Positions 1 through 9,207 are shown, counted from the first letter of the stretch. The stretch is 64,000 bases of DNA from Pseudomonas extremorientalis (GCF_001870465.1 NZ_MDGK01000003.1:62001-126000), one strand, 5' to 3'. The notes: a model not told the origin generated them from the sequence alone. A program made the numbers and translations.

Positions 1-572
1 GCTACGAAGGCAACGCCTTGAGTTTCAGTGCGTATGTCGGCGCCAGCGCATCGCGCAAGGACAAGAACGAATCCCTGCACTTGGGCTCCAAGCGCCTCAA
101 GGGCATGGGCGAAATCAAGTCACGCCCGCAACTGGGCGTGAGTGCCCACTACAATCTCGGCGGCGCCATTGTCGGCGCGACCCTGGAACATGCCCTCAAG
201 GAAGATGACCACAAGGACAGCGGCAAGGCGTTCACCCATCTGGAATTGAGTCTGGGCACCACGCTGTACGAGGGGCGTTATGGCTCCGTCGATGCCAGCA
301 TCAACAGCCACTTTGGCGACCGGGACTATATGCAGACCTGGTACGGCGTCACCACCGGCCAAGCCGCGCGCAGCCGCTTCAAGGCCTACAAGGCCGGTGC
401 CGGCAATATCAGCAATGGCCTGAACCTGGCCTGGAGCCTGCCGATCAGCGAGCACACCGAGTTCTCGACCTTGCTGGATGTGCAGTACCTGGCGGATGAA
501 GCGGGCAAGAGTCCGATTGTGGAGCGGCGCTTGCAGACGTCGGTGATGGGCGTGCTGGAATACACGTTCTGA
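1..572 (+). CDS. MipA/OmpV family outer-membrane protein, C-terminal part
   Basis: The reading frame is open at the left edge of the window, so only about the last 190 residues are visible. Alternating hydrophobic and polar strands, repeated Gly/aromatic turns and a final aromatic residue (ending YTF) are those of an outer-membrane beta-barrel. Segments such as SINSHFGDRDYMQTWYGV and the FKAYKAGAG stretch resemble the MipA (MltA-interacting protein)/OmpV family. Family members sit in the outer membrane and have been linked to murein hydrolase scaffolding and to two-component-controlled responses. The gene converges on a two-component pair, and such barrels are often found beside RstAB-like systems, so it may be a target of that system. 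This last point is inference. The family assignment is by recall and not by alignment. Confidence 0.75.
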   Translation, partial: YEGNALSFSAYVGASASRKDKNESLHLGSKRLKGMGEIKSRPQLGVSAHYNLGGAIVGATLEHALKEDDHKDSGKAFTHLELSLGTTLYEGRYGSVDASINSHFGDRDYMQTWYGVTTGQAARSRFKAYKAGAGNISNGLNLAWSLPISEHTEFSTLLDVQYLADEAGKSPIVERRLQTSVMGVLEYTF

Positions 573-580
573 TTGGATAG

Positions 581-650
581 GTGGGAGGGGACTTGCCCCC
601 GATGGCGGTGCATCAGTCCATATCGCTATCGGGGGCAAGCCCCCTCCCAC
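581..650. repeat. REPIN (inverted REP pair)
   Basis: A GTGGGAGGGGACTTGCCCCC arm is followed about 30 bases later by its reverse complement GGGGGCAAGCCCCCTCCCAC. It sits between the converging MipA-like and sensor kinase genes, where it could also act as a bidirectional terminator. It is one of five full-size copies in the window. The left arm has one change (GGGGACTT for GGGGGCTT). Confidence 0.85.
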
Positions 651-677
651 ACTTGATCTCCATTGAATGTAAAAGCG

Positions 678-1955
678 CTATTCGGCGTAGGCCCAGGTCA
701 TCCGGAACGACGCGCCGCCCCATTCCGAATCCTGCACTTGCACCTGGCCGCCGTGCCACTGCGACACCCGCTGCACCAGTGCCAGGCCCAGGCCGAAGCC
801 ACCGGTACGACGGTCGCGGCTGTCGTCCAGGCGCATGAAGGGCTGGAAGATCTTCGAGCGGCCTTCCTCCGGCACACCAGGGCCGTCGTCACACACCCGC
901 ACTTCATAGCCGCTGCCGAACTTGACCAGCGACACTTCCACACGCCGCTCGGCATACCGAATGGCATTGCGCAGCAAGTTGATCACCGCCCGCGCCATAA
1001 AACGCGGTTCGATCTGGATGTAGTCCACTTCGCAGGTGCGCAACGACAACTGGATACCGGCGGCTTCGGCCTCCAGCGCCACGCTGCCGATCACACTGTC
1101 GAGCCAGCTGTGGGCCTCGATGCGCTCGCGGGTGACCTGGGTGGCGCCGCGCTCCAGGCTGGCGTAGGTGAGCAGTTCGGAGACCATTTCTTCCAGCTCG
1201 CCCAGGTCGGCATACATGTCGGCGATCAGTTCGCCGCGCAGACGCGGGTCGATTTGTTGCTTGAGCTGGTCGAGTTCGAACGACAGGCGCGCAATCGGCG
1301 TGCGCAGCTCGTGGGACACGGCGTTGGTCAGTTCGCGCTGGTTGGCGATCAGGCTTTCAATGCGTTCGGCCATCTGATTGAAGTGCCCCGCCAGCTCGCG
1401 CACGGTGGAACGGCGCGGCAGCAGGATGCGTGAACCGAGGTCGTTGTCACCGAAGCGTTGTGCGGCCAGGCGAATATGCTCCAGGTCGCGCCAGTGCGGG
1501 CGCACCCAGAAATACAGCACGATCGCCAGGCACACCCCGAGAAAACCATAGGCCCACAGGTAGAGCCACTTGGGCTCTTCCGGCAGTTTGATTTCCAGCA
1601 ACTGCGGGCCACCGTCAATGCTGGCGAGGAACTCCATGAAATCACCGCGCACCACCAGCAAGTCAGCGGCCAGCAGTTGTGTCTCGCGCTCGGTGAGCGC
1701 CTGGGTGTCCTTCTGGACCAATTTCAAGTGCAGCCCATAATGGGGCTGCAACTCGGCCAGCCGGGCCTGGCGTTGGTCGGCGCCGAGCGGACGCAGTTGC
1801 TCTACCAGGGCATACGCCGGGCCGCGCAAGGCTTCGCGGTTATAGGTTTCGTTGGCTTCGGGCAGCAGCTCGTCGAAGGTGTAGTTGACCAGCCAGATCG
1901 CCCCCGCCAGACCGAGGGCCAGGATCACATACAGGCGCAGAAACAGCCGCAGCAT
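678..1955 (-). CDS. Sensor histidine kinase, RstB-like
   Basis: A 425-residue inner-membrane sensor kinase. Two transmembrane segments (about 5-25 and 131-150) enclose a roughly 105-residue periplasmic sensor domain, followed by a HAMP linker. The H-box is AVSHELRTPIARL with the phospho-acceptor His215. The N-box (NLLRNAIRYA), G1 (DDGPGVP) and G2 (GGFGLGLALV) motifs of the ATPase domain are intact. The ATG lies directly after the TAA of the response regulator with no spacer, so the two are co-transcribed, regulator first. The periplasmic domain length and overall layout resemble RstB. The signal is not evident from sequence. The facing MipA/OmpV gene is a plausible target. Confidence 0.9.
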   Translation of the reverse strand: MLRLFLRLYVILALGLAGAIWLVNYTFDELLPEANETYNREALRGPAYALVEQLRPLGADQRQARLAELQPHYGLHLKLVQKDTQALTERETQLLAADLLVVRGDFMEFLASIDGGPQLLEIKLPEEPKWLYLWAYGFLGVCLAIVLYFWVRPHWRDLEHIRLAAQRFGDNDLGSRILLPRRSTVRELAGHFNQMAERIESLIANQRELTNAVSHELRTPIARLSFELDQLKQQIDPRLRGELIADMYADLGELEEMVSELLTYASLERGATQVTRERIEAHSWLDSVIGSVALEAEAAGIQLSLRTCEVDYIQIEPRFMARAVINLLRNAIRYAERRVEVSLVKFGSGYEVRVCDDGPGVPEEGRSKIFQPFMRLDDSRDRRTGGFGLGLALVQRVSQWHGGQVQVQDSEWGGASFRMTWAYAE

Positions 1956-2663
1956 TTAAGCCTCCCACGCGAACGGGTTGAACAGGTAGCCCTTGCCCCA
2001 GATGGTCTTGATGCACACCGGTTCACGGGGGTTGTCGTTGAGCTTGCTGCGCAGTTTGCTGATGTACACGTCGACGCTACGGTTGAGGCCGTCGAACGCG
2101 ATACCGCGCATGCGGTTGAGGATGTCATCGCGGGACAGGATCGTGCCTGAGTTGCTGGCCAGCAGCCATAACAGCTCGAATTCCATGGTGGTCAGATCGA
2201 TCTTGTCATCCCCCAGGCTGACCCCCCGGCAACTGCGATCGATGGCCAACCGCCCGAACGCCAGGGCACCGCGCACCGTCGGCTCCGGGGCCTGGCGCCG
2301 TTGCAGGGCACGCAGGCGCGCCAGCAGCACGGGCGGCTTGATCGGCTTGATCACATAATCGTCGGCACCGGACTCCAGGCCCAGGATGTGGTCCAGGTCA
2401 TCTTCCTTGGCCGTGAGGATCACAATCGGCGTGTCAGACACCGTGCGGATCCCACGGCACACATGCAGGCCACTCTGGCCAGGCAGCATCAGGTCCAGCA
2501 CGACGATCTTCGGCTTGAACGCCAGGAACGCTGCAAGGGCCTCATCGCCCCGGTGCTCCACGCGCACCTCGAAGCCATGCTGCTCCAGGAAGTGCGCGAT
2601 CAGCCCCGCGAGTTTTTCGTCGTCTTCAACGAGCAAGACCTTGCCCAGCCCCAGGTTTTCCAT
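1956..2663 (-). CDS. OmpR-family response regulator, RstA-like
   Basis: A 235-residue two-domain regulator. The receiver domain (about 8-120) has the acidic pair D14-D15, the phosphorylation site Asp57 in VLDLMLPG and Lys in the ADDYVIKP segment. The C-terminal winged helix (about 135-232) carries the LTTMEFELLWLLASN and RSVDVYISKLRSKL elements typical of OmpR/PhoB members. It is the first gene of a two-gene operon with the kinase. The 157-base gap to the divergent MFS gene must contain the promoters for both directions. I see no convincing direct-repeat operator there. Confidence 0.93.
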   Translation of the reverse strand: MENLGLGKVLLVEDDEKLAGLIAHFLEQHGFEVRVEHRGDEALAAFLAFKPKIVVLDLMLPGQSGLHVCRGIRTVSDTPIVILTAKEDDLDHILGLESGADDYVIKPIKPPVLLARLRALQRRQAPEPTVRGALAFGRLAIDRSCRGVSLGDDKIDLTTMEFELLWLLASNSGTILSRDDILNRMRGIAFDGLNRSVDVYISKLRSKLNDNPREPVCIKTIWGKGYLFNPFAWEA

Positions 2664-2820
2664 AAGTTCTCAGTGTGCAGACGCAGATTGAAGAGCGGGC
2701 ATTATAAGTGGCAAGCTGCCCAACTTAAGCAACTGGCCAGCCGTTGCCGACGAAGCTTCATGCTTTTAAGAGTTTTTAACAAATACCCCCCACTCTTTAA
2801 CGCCAGCCACAGGGAGCTGT

Positions 2821-4020
2821 ATGCGCAAGGATTACCTGGCGTTCTTTGTTTCGCTGTTCCTCTCGCGGTTGGCGGACCAGATCCTGCTGTTCATCGTGCC
2901 CCTGATCGTATTCCAGACCACGCAGAGTGTAGCCTGGGCCGGACTGGCATTCTTCGTCGAGTCGCTACCGCGTTACCTGGCGTTCCCAGTGTGTGGCGCC
3001 TTGTGCGACAAGTTCGCGCCAGTGCGCCTGCTGCAGATCAGCCAGGTTTACCGGGCGCTGGCGTGTGTGCTCGCGGTGGTCTTGCATGGGGTGTTCGATG
3101 GCCTCTACTGGATTGTCCTGCTCTCGGCGTTGTGCGGGGTGCTGACGACCCAGGGCATCATGGCGCGGGAAGTGCTGATGCCGCACATCTTCGCGCACTA
3201 CAGCTACGCCAAGACCCTCTCCTACTCGCAGATCGCCGACCAGAGCGGGCTGGTGCTGGGGCCGCTGGTGGCGGCGCTGATGCTGGAAGTCTGGGCCTGG
3301 CATTGGGTGGTGCTGGGAGTGGCCGGATTGTTTGTACTGGCCGACCTGGCGATGCGCGCGTGGCAACGCTCCAGCACGGCGCACCTGGAAACCTTCGAAC
3401 AGCATCAGGATATCTGGCTACAACCCCTGAAGATTGCGTTCGGGCATATCCGCAGCCTGCCGGACTTGAAACGGATCATCACCCTGGCCGTGGGGGTGAA
3501 CCTGATCATTGGCGTCACCCTGGCCACATCGGCGGCGATGGTCACCGGCCACTTTGCAGCAGACAAGGACGCCTATGCCCTGCTGCAGGCAGCGGGTGCA
3601 CTGGTGACCATCGGCATTCTGTTTTATCTGGCACGGGCCGGCCTGCCGTTGAAAGTGCTGGGTGGCTTGTCGTATTCGATGATCGGGGTGGGGGCGTTGA
3701 TCATGGCCGCAAGCCCCGGCGTATGGCTGTATGCCGTGGGTTTCCTGCTGGTGACCGGCTTCGACAAGATGTTCAACGTCTACCTGCGCAGCACCCGCCA
3801 GCGGGTGATCCCCGCGCAGGACTTCGGCAAGACCGTGGGCGTGATCACCCTGCTCAACAACCTGCCGCAACCCTTGGCGGGCCTTGCGGTGGCGTTGCTG
3901 GCGGCGCCGCTGGGGACGCAGGCGGTGATCCTGCTGTTGGCCGGGATCGCCGCATTGCTCGGTGTGGCCGTGGCCTCAGGCTGGCACGCCACTGTGAAAG
4001 CGGAACTCGATGTCGGGTGA
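2821..4020 (+). CDS. MFS transporter
   Basis: A 399-residue integral membrane protein with about twelve hydrophobic segments. It starts with a short basic N-terminus, and the acidic/basic loop between helices 2 and 3 (CGALCDKFAPVRLL) fits the MFS signature position. The layout resembles drug or siderophore exporters of the EntS-like MFS group, but I cannot name the substrate. It is divergent from the RstA-like regulator and may be part of its regulon. Its last 45 bases overlap the 3' end of miaE on the opposite strand. A 24-base inverted-repeat-like stretch (AAGAGT...ACTCTT) lies just upstream of the start but its role is unknown. Confidence 0.85.
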   Translation: MRKDYLAFFVSLFLSRLADQILLFIVPLIVFQTTQSVAWAGLAFFVESLPRYLAFPVCGALCDKFAPVRLLQISQVYRALACVLAVVLHGVFDGLYWIVLLSALCGVLTTQGIMAREVLMPHIFAHYSYAKTLSYSQIADQSGLVLGPLVAALMLEVWAWHWVVLGVAGLFVLADLAMRAWQRSSTAHLETFEQHQDIWLQPLKIAFGHIRSLPDLKRIITLAVGVNLIIGVTLATSAAMVTGHFAADKDAYALLQAAGALVTIGILFYLARAGLPLKVLGGLSYSMIGVGALIMAASPGVWLYAVGFLLVTGFDKMFNVYLRSTRQRVIPAQDFGKTVGVITLLNNLPQPLAGLAVALLAAPLGTQAVILLLAGIAALLGVAVASGWHATVKAELDVG

Positions 4021-4578
4021 CTCGATCAGGTCCTGCTCGGTCGCCCTGACCCGCTCGATCACCTGGGCGATGTCCTTGGCGTCGCCGTACTGGTACGCCA
4101 GCTTCAGGTAACCCTGGAAGTGCCGCGCCTCGCTCTTCAGCAGCCCGAAATAGAACTTGCCGAGTTCTTCGTCCAAATGCGGCACCAGGGCTTCGAAACG
4201 CTCGCAACTGCGCGCTTCGATAAAAGCACCGACCACCAGGGTGTCCACCAGTTTCACCGGTTCATGGCTGCGCACCACTTTGCGCAAGCCCGAGGCGTAA
4301 CGCCCGGCATGCAGCTGGCGCAGCTCGATCTTGCGCTTTTTCATCAGGCGCATGACCTGCTCGTGATGCACCAACTCCTCGCGGGCCAGGCGCGACATCA
4401 TGTTGATCAGGTCGACATGGCTGTAGTACTTGGCGATCAGGCTCAGGGCGGTGCTGGCGGCTTTGAATTCGCAGTTCTTGTGGTCGATCAGCAGGGTTTC
4501 CTGATCGGCCAGCGCGGCCTGGACCCAGGCATCAGGGGTGCGGCAACCGAGGAATTCGTGGATTTCTGGCAGGTTCAT
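3976..4578 (-). CDS. miaE: tRNA-(ms[2]io[6]A)-hydroxylase MiaE
   Basis: A 200-residue member of the MiaE diiron family, which hydroxylates the isopentenyl group of ms2i6A37 in tRNAs reading UNN codons. The ferritin-like fold is shown by the carboxylate/histidine motifs KNCEFKAAS, REELVHHEQV (EExxH type), IEARSCERFE and KSEARHF, which supply the diiron ligands. I chose the ATG at 4578 (MNLPEIHEFLG); an upstream in-frame start would add an Arg/Pro-rich extension that does not look like the family. The 3' end overlaps the converging MFS gene by 45 bases. It is divergent from the universal stress protein gene. Confidence 0.9.
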   Translation of the reverse strand: MNLPEIHEFLGCRTPDAWVQAALADQETLLIDHKNCEFKAASTALSLIAKYYSHVDLINMMSRLAREELVHHEQVMRLMKKRKIELRQLHAGRYASGLRKVVRSHEPVKLVDTLVVGAFIEARSCERFEALVPHLDEELGKFYFGLLKSEARHFQGYLKLAYQYGDAKDIAQVIERVRATEQDLIESPDIEFRFHSGVPA

Positions 4579-4652
4579 CGGGCTCACGGGCAAAAGGATC
4601 ACAAAAGGCCGGCGATTATACCGACCCCGCCGCAGACCACCAGCCACCGGCC

Positions 4653-4701
4653 TTGATGTGCATCAACATGACGTGCGCGCGCCAGCAACTATAGTTGTTC
4701 C
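4653..4701 (+). promoter_or_regulatory. ANR/FNR-type box and class II promoter for the stress protein gene
   Basis: TTGATGTGCATCAA at 4653-4666 matches the ANR/FNR consensus TTGAT-N4-ATCAA perfectly. A -10-like TATAGT lies at 4690-4695, placing the box centre about 41 bases upstream of a start near 4701, the class II activator position. The stress protein ATG follows at 4734. This predicts activation at low oxygen. Confidence 0.8.
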
Positions 4702-4733
4702 AGGCCCCGCCCTTTTTTATGGAGATCCCGATC

Positions 4734-5597
4734 ATGCAAGCCATCCGCAGCATTCTGGTGATCATCGAGCCCGAGCACTCGGAAAGCCTGGCCCTCAAGC
4801 GCGCCAAGTTGATCGCCGGGGTCACCGACGCGCACCTGCACTTGCTGGTCTGCGACAAGAAGCATGAGCACTCGGCGCTGCTGGCGCTACTCAAGGCGGG
4901 CCTGCAGGAAGACGGCTACCGCGTCAGCACCGAGCAGGCATGGAATACCAGCCTGCATGAAACCATTATCGACGTGCAGCAGGCCGAAGGCTGCGGGCTG
5001 GTGATCAAGCAGCATTTCCCGGACAGCCCACTGAAAAAAGCCCTGCTGACGCCGGCGGACTGGAAGCTGCTGCGCTATTGCCCGAGCGCGGTATTGCTGG
5101 TCAAGACGTCTACACCCTGGATGGGCGGAAAGATCCTGGCGGCGATCGACGTAGGCAATACCGATGGCGAACACCGTTCGCTGCACAACTCGATCATTGA
5201 CCATGGCTTTGATATCGCCAACCTGGCCAAGGCGCAGTTGCATGTGATCAGCGCACATCCGTCACCGATGCTGTCGGCGGCGGACCCAACATTCCAACTC
5301 AAGGAAACCATCGAGGCGCGGTATCGCGAGCAATGCAGGGCGTTCCAGGCTGAGTTCGATGTGGATGACAAGCACCTGCATATTGAAGAAGGCCCTGCCG
5401 ATGTACTGATCCCCTACCTTGCTCACCAATTGCCGGCGGCGGTTACCATCATCGGCACCGTGGGGCGCACAGGTCTTTCCGGGGCGCTGATCGGTAACAC
5501 CGCAGAGGTGGTGCTGGATGCCCTGGAGAGTGATGTGCTGGTGCTGAAACCTGACGAAGTGATGGACCGCCTGGTGGAGCAGGCCACCAAGGCCTGA
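4734..5597 (+). CDS. Tandem universal stress protein (UspA family)
   Basis: A 287-residue cytoplasmic protein made of two Usp domains (about 1-140 and 145-285), as in UspE. The second domain ends in the nucleotide-binding signature GTVGRTGLSGALIGNTAE (G-2x-G-9x-G-[ST/N] type). The first domain has a weaker version. I chose the ATG at 4734 (MQAIRSILVI) because GGAG lies 9 bases upstream and the family starts with this strand; the longer frame adds only a short unrelated leader. Behind a perfect ANR box it is expected to be induced at low oxygen, as known for several Pseudomonas Usp genes needed for anaerobic survival. The regulation is inference from the site. Confidence 0.9.
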   Translation: MQAIRSILVIIEPEHSESLALKRAKLIAGVTDAHLHLLVCDKKHEHSALLALLKAGLQEDGYRVSTEQAWNTSLHETIIDVQQAEGCGLVIKQHFPDSPLKKALLTPADWKLLRYCPSAVLLVKTSTPWMGGKILAAIDVGNTDGEHRSLHNSIIDHGFDIANLAKAQLHVISAHPSPMLSAADPTFQLKETIEARYREQCRAFQAEFDVDDKHLHIEEGPADVLIPYLAHQLPAAVTIIGTVGRTGLSGALIGNTAEVVLDALESDVLVLKPDEVMDRLVEQATKA

Positions 5598-5628
5598 TGC
5601 CGACCTGTCAAACAATGAAGATAAAAAT

Positions 5629-5715
5629 GTGGGAGGGGGCTTGCCCCCGATGAGGGTGTGTCAGTTGATAAATCCCGGGCTGACACACCGCCATCGGGGG
5701 CAAGCCCCCTCCCAC
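5629..5715. repeat. REPIN (inverted REP pair)
   Basis: GTGGGAGGGGGCTTGCCCCC and its reverse complement are separated by a spacer that itself contains the paired stretches GTGTGTCAG and CTGACACAC. It lies between the converging stress protein and DUF1289 genes. Confidence 0.9.
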
Positions 5716-5730
5716 AGGGGTTATCCGTTG

Positions 5731-6201
5731 TCAGTTGGAAAACACATCACGCAGAAAGCCGGGCGCGATATAGCGCTGGTAATGCGCCTCGGACAGGATA
5801 AAGAACTCACGGTCAATCGCGTCGCGCAGGTCCGGCAACGGCCAATCGCGAAATTCCGGTAATAGCACCATCCCATACGCCTCCAGGTTGGAAATCACCC
5901 GCGCGCCCCGGGCGATCAACTGGTAGGCCCAGCAGTACTCGGACTGGTGCGGCACGAAGCGGATCTTGCGCTGTTCCAGCTGGCCGCGCAGGGTCTTGGG
6001 GTCGAACACCTCCAGTTTGCCGGCCATCACCTGCACCAACAGCTGCTCCAATCGCAGCCAGACCGCGCGTTTTTCTTCCTCGTTATAGCCATTCCACTGG
6101 ATCACTTCGTGGTGGAAGCGCTTGCAGCCACGGCACACCACATCGCCGTAAACCGTGGAGCACAGGCCGACGCAGGGGGTCTTGATGGTTTGGTTGGACA
6201 T
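5731..6201 (-). CDS. DUF1289 family protein
   Basis: A 156-residue protein from the ATG at 6201 (MSNQTIKTPCVGLC). Its N-terminal 60 residues carry the DUF1289 signature: TPCVGLCSTVYGDVVCRGCKR, with four cysteines in a CxxxC...CxxC array that probably binds a metal, followed by an E-W-N-x-Y-rich helix. The remaining 90 residues have no recognisable domain. The function is unknown. It is a single gene with no operon partner; the 396 bases upstream are shared with the divergent acnB gene. An upstream start at 6225 is possible but is not supported by a ribosome site. Confidence 0.85.
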   Translation of the reverse strand: MSNQTIKTPCVGLCSTVYGDVVCRGCKRFHHEVIQWNGYNEEEKRAVWLRLEQLLVQVMAGKLEVFDPKTLRGQLEQRKIRFVPHQSEYCWAYQLIARGARVISNLEAYGMVLLPEFRDWPLPDLRDAIDREFFILSEAHYQRYIAPGFLRDVFSN

Positions 6202-6287
6202 GGGTAACGACACGCAGATCAGCAAAACAATGCGCCATGTTAGCCCTTTGTCTAAGCGTGATCACCCAGCAAACTTGGTCAGGCAAC

Positions 6288-6316
6288 TTACCTTTAGAAA
6301 TTTTTTGCCGTAGAAT
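6288..6316 (+). promoter_or_regulatory. Candidate sigma-70 promoter for acnB
   Basis: TTACCT (6288-6293) and TAGAAT (6311-6316) are separated by 17 bases, which would start transcription near 6323 and give a leader of about 275 nt before the acnB GTG. This is a pattern match only. Confidence 0.45.
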
Positions 6317-6349
6317 CATCCGGCCTTGTAAGGCGCCAATAATCCGCTG

Positions 6350-6511
6350 GAAGCTGTTTTCAAAGCGTCACGAGCACAGTCGTTCCTTCAGAACGGTGTT
6401 GGCGCGGGCCCTGACTCGGTAGGTCAAAGCCCTCGCCAACCCTCATCAGCTCCGTTCTGCAGGCGTAAAACTTTGAAAGCAGCTTCTGTGAGGAATGCCG
6501 GCAGCGCTGGC
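6350..6511 (+). promoter_or_regulatory. Structured leader RNA upstream of acnB
   Basis: Nested inverted repeats form a continuous branched structure. The outer stem pairs 6350-6365 with 6471-6486 (GAAGCTGTTTTCAAAG with CTTTGAAAGCAGCTTC, 16 pairs including one G-U). Inside it CAGAACGG (6389-6396) pairs with CCGTTCTG (6452-6459), GTTGGCG (6398-6404) with CGCCAAC (6434-6440), and GGGC (6406-6409) with GCCC (6429-6432), capped by TGAC/GTCA (6412-6415, 6423-6426). A further hairpin GCCGGC-AGC-GCTGGC follows at 6497-6511. It precedes the acnB start by about 90 nt. It could be a cis-regulatory leader or a separate small RNA. I do not recognise a known family. Confidence 0.6.
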
Positions 6512-6597
6512 TTTGCGGCCCAAAAAGCCCCCGAGCGCATGCGTGCCGTTCATTTCTGGATGAGCGTCCCGTGGGACCACTGATGAGGGTAATAACT

Positions 6598-9207
6598 GTG
6601 CTTGAAGCCTACCGCAAACATATCGAAGAGCGCGCAGCCCTGGGTATTGTTCCCCAGCCGCTTAACGCCGAACAAACCGCAGGCCTGGTCGAGCTGCTGA
6701 AAAATCCCCCGGCTGGCGAAGAAGAATTCCTCGTTGACCTGATTACCAACCGCATTCCACCAGGCGTTGACGAAGCTGCCTACGTCAAGGCCGGTTTCCT
6801 GTCTGCCCTGGCCAAGGGCGAAGCCACTTCCCCCCTGATCGACAAGAAACGCGCCGTTGAACTGCTTGGCACCATGCAAGGCGGCTACAACATCGTGACC
6901 CTGGTCGAGCTGCTGGACGACGCCACACTGGCTCCCGTCGCCGCCGCCCAACTCAAGCACACCCTGCTGATGTTCGATGCGTTCCACGACGTGGCCGAAA
7001 AAGCCCGTAACGGCAACGAACACGCCAAAGCCGTTATCCAGTCCTGGGCTGACGGCGAGTGGTTCCGCAACCGCCCTACCCTGGCCGACAAGATCAGCCT
7101 GCGCGTATTCAAGGTGACCGGCGAAACCAACACCGACGACCTGTCCCCTGCGCCGGATGCCTGGTCCCGTCCCGACATCCCACTGCACGCCCTGGCCATG
7201 CTGAAAATGGCCCGTGAAGGCATTGTGCCGGACGAGCAAGGCAAGACCGGCCCGATGAAGCAGATCGAAGAAATGCGCGGCCAGGGCTTCCCGATCGCCT
7301 ACGTCGGTGACGTGGTCGGTACCGGTTCCTCGCGTAAATCCGCGACCAACTCCGTACTGTGGTTCTTCGGCGACGACGTTCCGTACGTGCCGAACAAGCG
7401 CGCTGGCGGCTTCTGCTTCGGCAGCAAGATCGCCCCGATCTTCTACAACACCATGGAAGATGCCGGCGCACTGCCCATCGAATTCGACGTTTCCAACATC
7501 AACATGGGCGACGTGATCGACCTGTACCCGCATGCTGGCAAGGTCTGCAAACACGGCACCGACGAAGTCATCACCACCTTCGAAATGAAGACTCCGGTGC
7601 TGTTGGACGAAGTCCGCGCCGGTGGTCGTATCCCGCTGATCATCGGTCGCGGCCTGACCGACAAGGCCCGTGCCGAGCTGGGCCTGGGCCCAACCGACCT
7701 GTTCAAGCTGCCTGAAGCGCCTGTCGACACCGGCAAAGGCTTCACCCTGGCGCAGAAAATGGTCGGCAAGGCGTGCGGCCTGCCAGAAGGCAAAGGCGTT
7801 CGTCCTGGCACCTACTGCGAACCGAAGATGACCACCGTGGGTTCCCAGGACACCACCGGTCCGATGACCCGTGACGAACTGAAAGACCTGGCGTGCCTGG
7901 GCTTCTCGACCGACCTGGTAATGCAGTCGTTCTGCCACACCGCGGCCTATCCAAAGCCGATCGACGTGACCACCCACCACACCCTGCCTGACTTCATCAT
8001 GACCCGTGGCGGTGTATCGCTGCGTCCAGGCGACGGCATCATCCACAGCTGGCTGAACCGCATGCTGCTGCCGGACACCGTGGGTACCGGTGGTGACTCC
8101 CACACCCGTTTCCCGATGGGCATCTCGTTCCCGGCCGGCTCCGGTCTGGTTGCGTTCGCCGCAGCCACTGGCGTGATGCCACTGGACATGCCGGAATCGA
8201 TCCTGGTGCGCTTCAAAGGCAAGATGAAGCCTGGCATCACCCTGCGTGACCTGGTTCATGCCATTCCTTACTACGCGATCCAGTCGGGTCTGCTGACTGT
8301 AGAGAAGAAAGGCAAGAAGAACGCCTTCTCCGGCCGCATCCTGGAAATCGAAGGCCTGAACGACCTGACGCTGGAACAGGCTTTCGAGCTGTCCGACGCC
8401 TCGGCTGAACGTTCGGCTGCCGGTTGCACCATCAAGCTGTCGAAAGAGTCGATCACCGAATACCTGAACTCCAACATCACCCTGCTGCGCTGGATGATCG
8501 GTGAAGGCTACGGCGATGCACGCACCCTGGAACGTCGCGCCCAAGCGATGGAAGCCTGGGTCAAGAACCCTGAGCTGATGGAAGCCGATGCCGACGCGGA
8601 ATACGCCGAAATCATCGAGATCGACCTGGCCGACATCAACGAGCCGATCCTCTGCGCACCGAACGACCCGGACGATGCCCGCCTGCTGTCGAGCGTTGCC
8701 GGCGAGAAGATCGACGAAGTGTTCATCGGTTCGTGCATGACCAACATCGGTCACTTCCGCGCGGCCGGCAAGCTGCTGGAGCAGGTCAAGGGTCAGCTGC
8801 CAACCCGTCTGTGGCTGTCGCCGCCGACCAAGATGGACGCTCACCAACTGACCGAAGAAGGCTACTACGGCATCTACGGCAAGGCTGGCGCGCGCATGGA
8901 AATGCCGGGCTGCTCGCTGTGCATGGGTAACCAGGCACGTGTTGAGCCGAATTCGACCGTGGTGTCGACGTCGACCCGTAACTTCCCGAACCGTCTGGGT
9001 GACGGCGCCAACGTCTACCTGGCTTCGGCCGAGCTGGCAGCGGTAGCTTCTACCCTGGGTCGCCTGCCGACCGTCGAAGAGTACATGGGCTACGCAGCGA
9101 AACTGGACACCATGGCCAGTGACGTCTACCGCTACCTGAACTTCGACCAGATCGCCGAGTTCCGCAAGATCGCAGCAAGCGCCAACATCCCGGTGATTCA
9201 AGCCTAA
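6598..9207 (+). CDS. acnB: Bifunctional aconitate hydratase 2 / 2-methylisocitrate dehydratase
   Basis: An 869-residue AcnB, converting citrate to isocitrate in the TCA cycle and acting on 2-methylisocitrate in propionate use. The N-terminal HEAT-like domain is followed by the swivel domain ([16 protein letters not shown]) and the catalytic domains. The 4Fe-4S ligands Cys713 (FIGSCMTN), Cys772 and Cys775 (PGCSLCMGN) are present, offset by three from E. coli. I chose the GTG at 6598 because it reproduces the family start ([14 protein letters not shown]) and has GAGGG 9 bases upstream; the longer frame does not. The gene stands alone, behind a structured leader and ahead of a strong terminator. 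AcnB is an RNA-binding protein in its apo form in E. coli, which makes the leader interesting. Confidence 0.98.
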   Translation: MLEAYRKHIEERAALGIVPQPLNAEQTAGLVELLKNPPAGEEEFLVDLITNRIPPGVDEAAYVKAGFLSALAKGEATSPLIDKKRAVELLGTMQGGYNIVTLVELLDDATLAPVAAAQLKHTLLMFDAFHDVAEKARNGNEHAKAVIQSWADGEWFRNRPTLADKISLRVFKVTGETNTDDLSPAPDAWSRPDIPLHALAMLKMAREGIVPDEQGKTGPMKQIEEMRGQGFPIAYVGDVVGTGSSRKSATNSVLWFFGDDVPYVPNKRAGGFCFGSKIAPIFYNTMEDAGALPIEFDVSNINMGDVIDLYPHAGKVCKHGTDEVITTFEMKTPVLLDEVRAGGRIPLIIGRGLTDKARAELGLGPTDLFKLPEAPVDTGKGFTLAQKMVGKACGLPEGKGVRPGTYCEPKMTTVGSQDTTGPMTRDELKDLACLGFSTDLVMQSFCHTAAYPKPIDVTTHHTLPDFIMTRGGVSLRPGDGIIHSWLNRMLLPDTVGTGGDSHTRFPMGISFPAGSGLVAFAAATGVMPLDMPESILVRFKGKMKPGITLRDLVHAIPYYAIQSGLLTVEKKGKKNAFSGRILEIEGLNDLTLEQAFELSDASAERSAAGCTIKLSKESITEYLNSNITLLRWMIGEGYGDARTLERRAQAMEAWVKNPELMEADADAEYAEIIEIDLADINEPILCAPNDPDDARLLSSVAGEKIDEVFIGSCMTNIGHFRAAGKLLEQVKGQLPTRLWLSPPTKMDAHQLTEEGYYGIYGKAGARMEMPGCSLCMGNQARVEPNSTVVSTSTRNFPNRLGDGANVYLASAELAAVASTLGRLPTVEEYMGYAAKLDTMASDVYRYLNFDQIAEFRKIAASANIPVIQA

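Noticed and set aside
6566..6577. GTCCC-GT-GGGAC hairpin just before the acnB ribosome site
   Set aside because: A two-base loop is too tight for a full stem, so it was not included in the leader structure.
6550..9201. 883-codon open frame antisense to acnB
   Set aside because: It is in the mirrored codon phase of a certain gene, and the acnB terminator and coding pattern explain the region.
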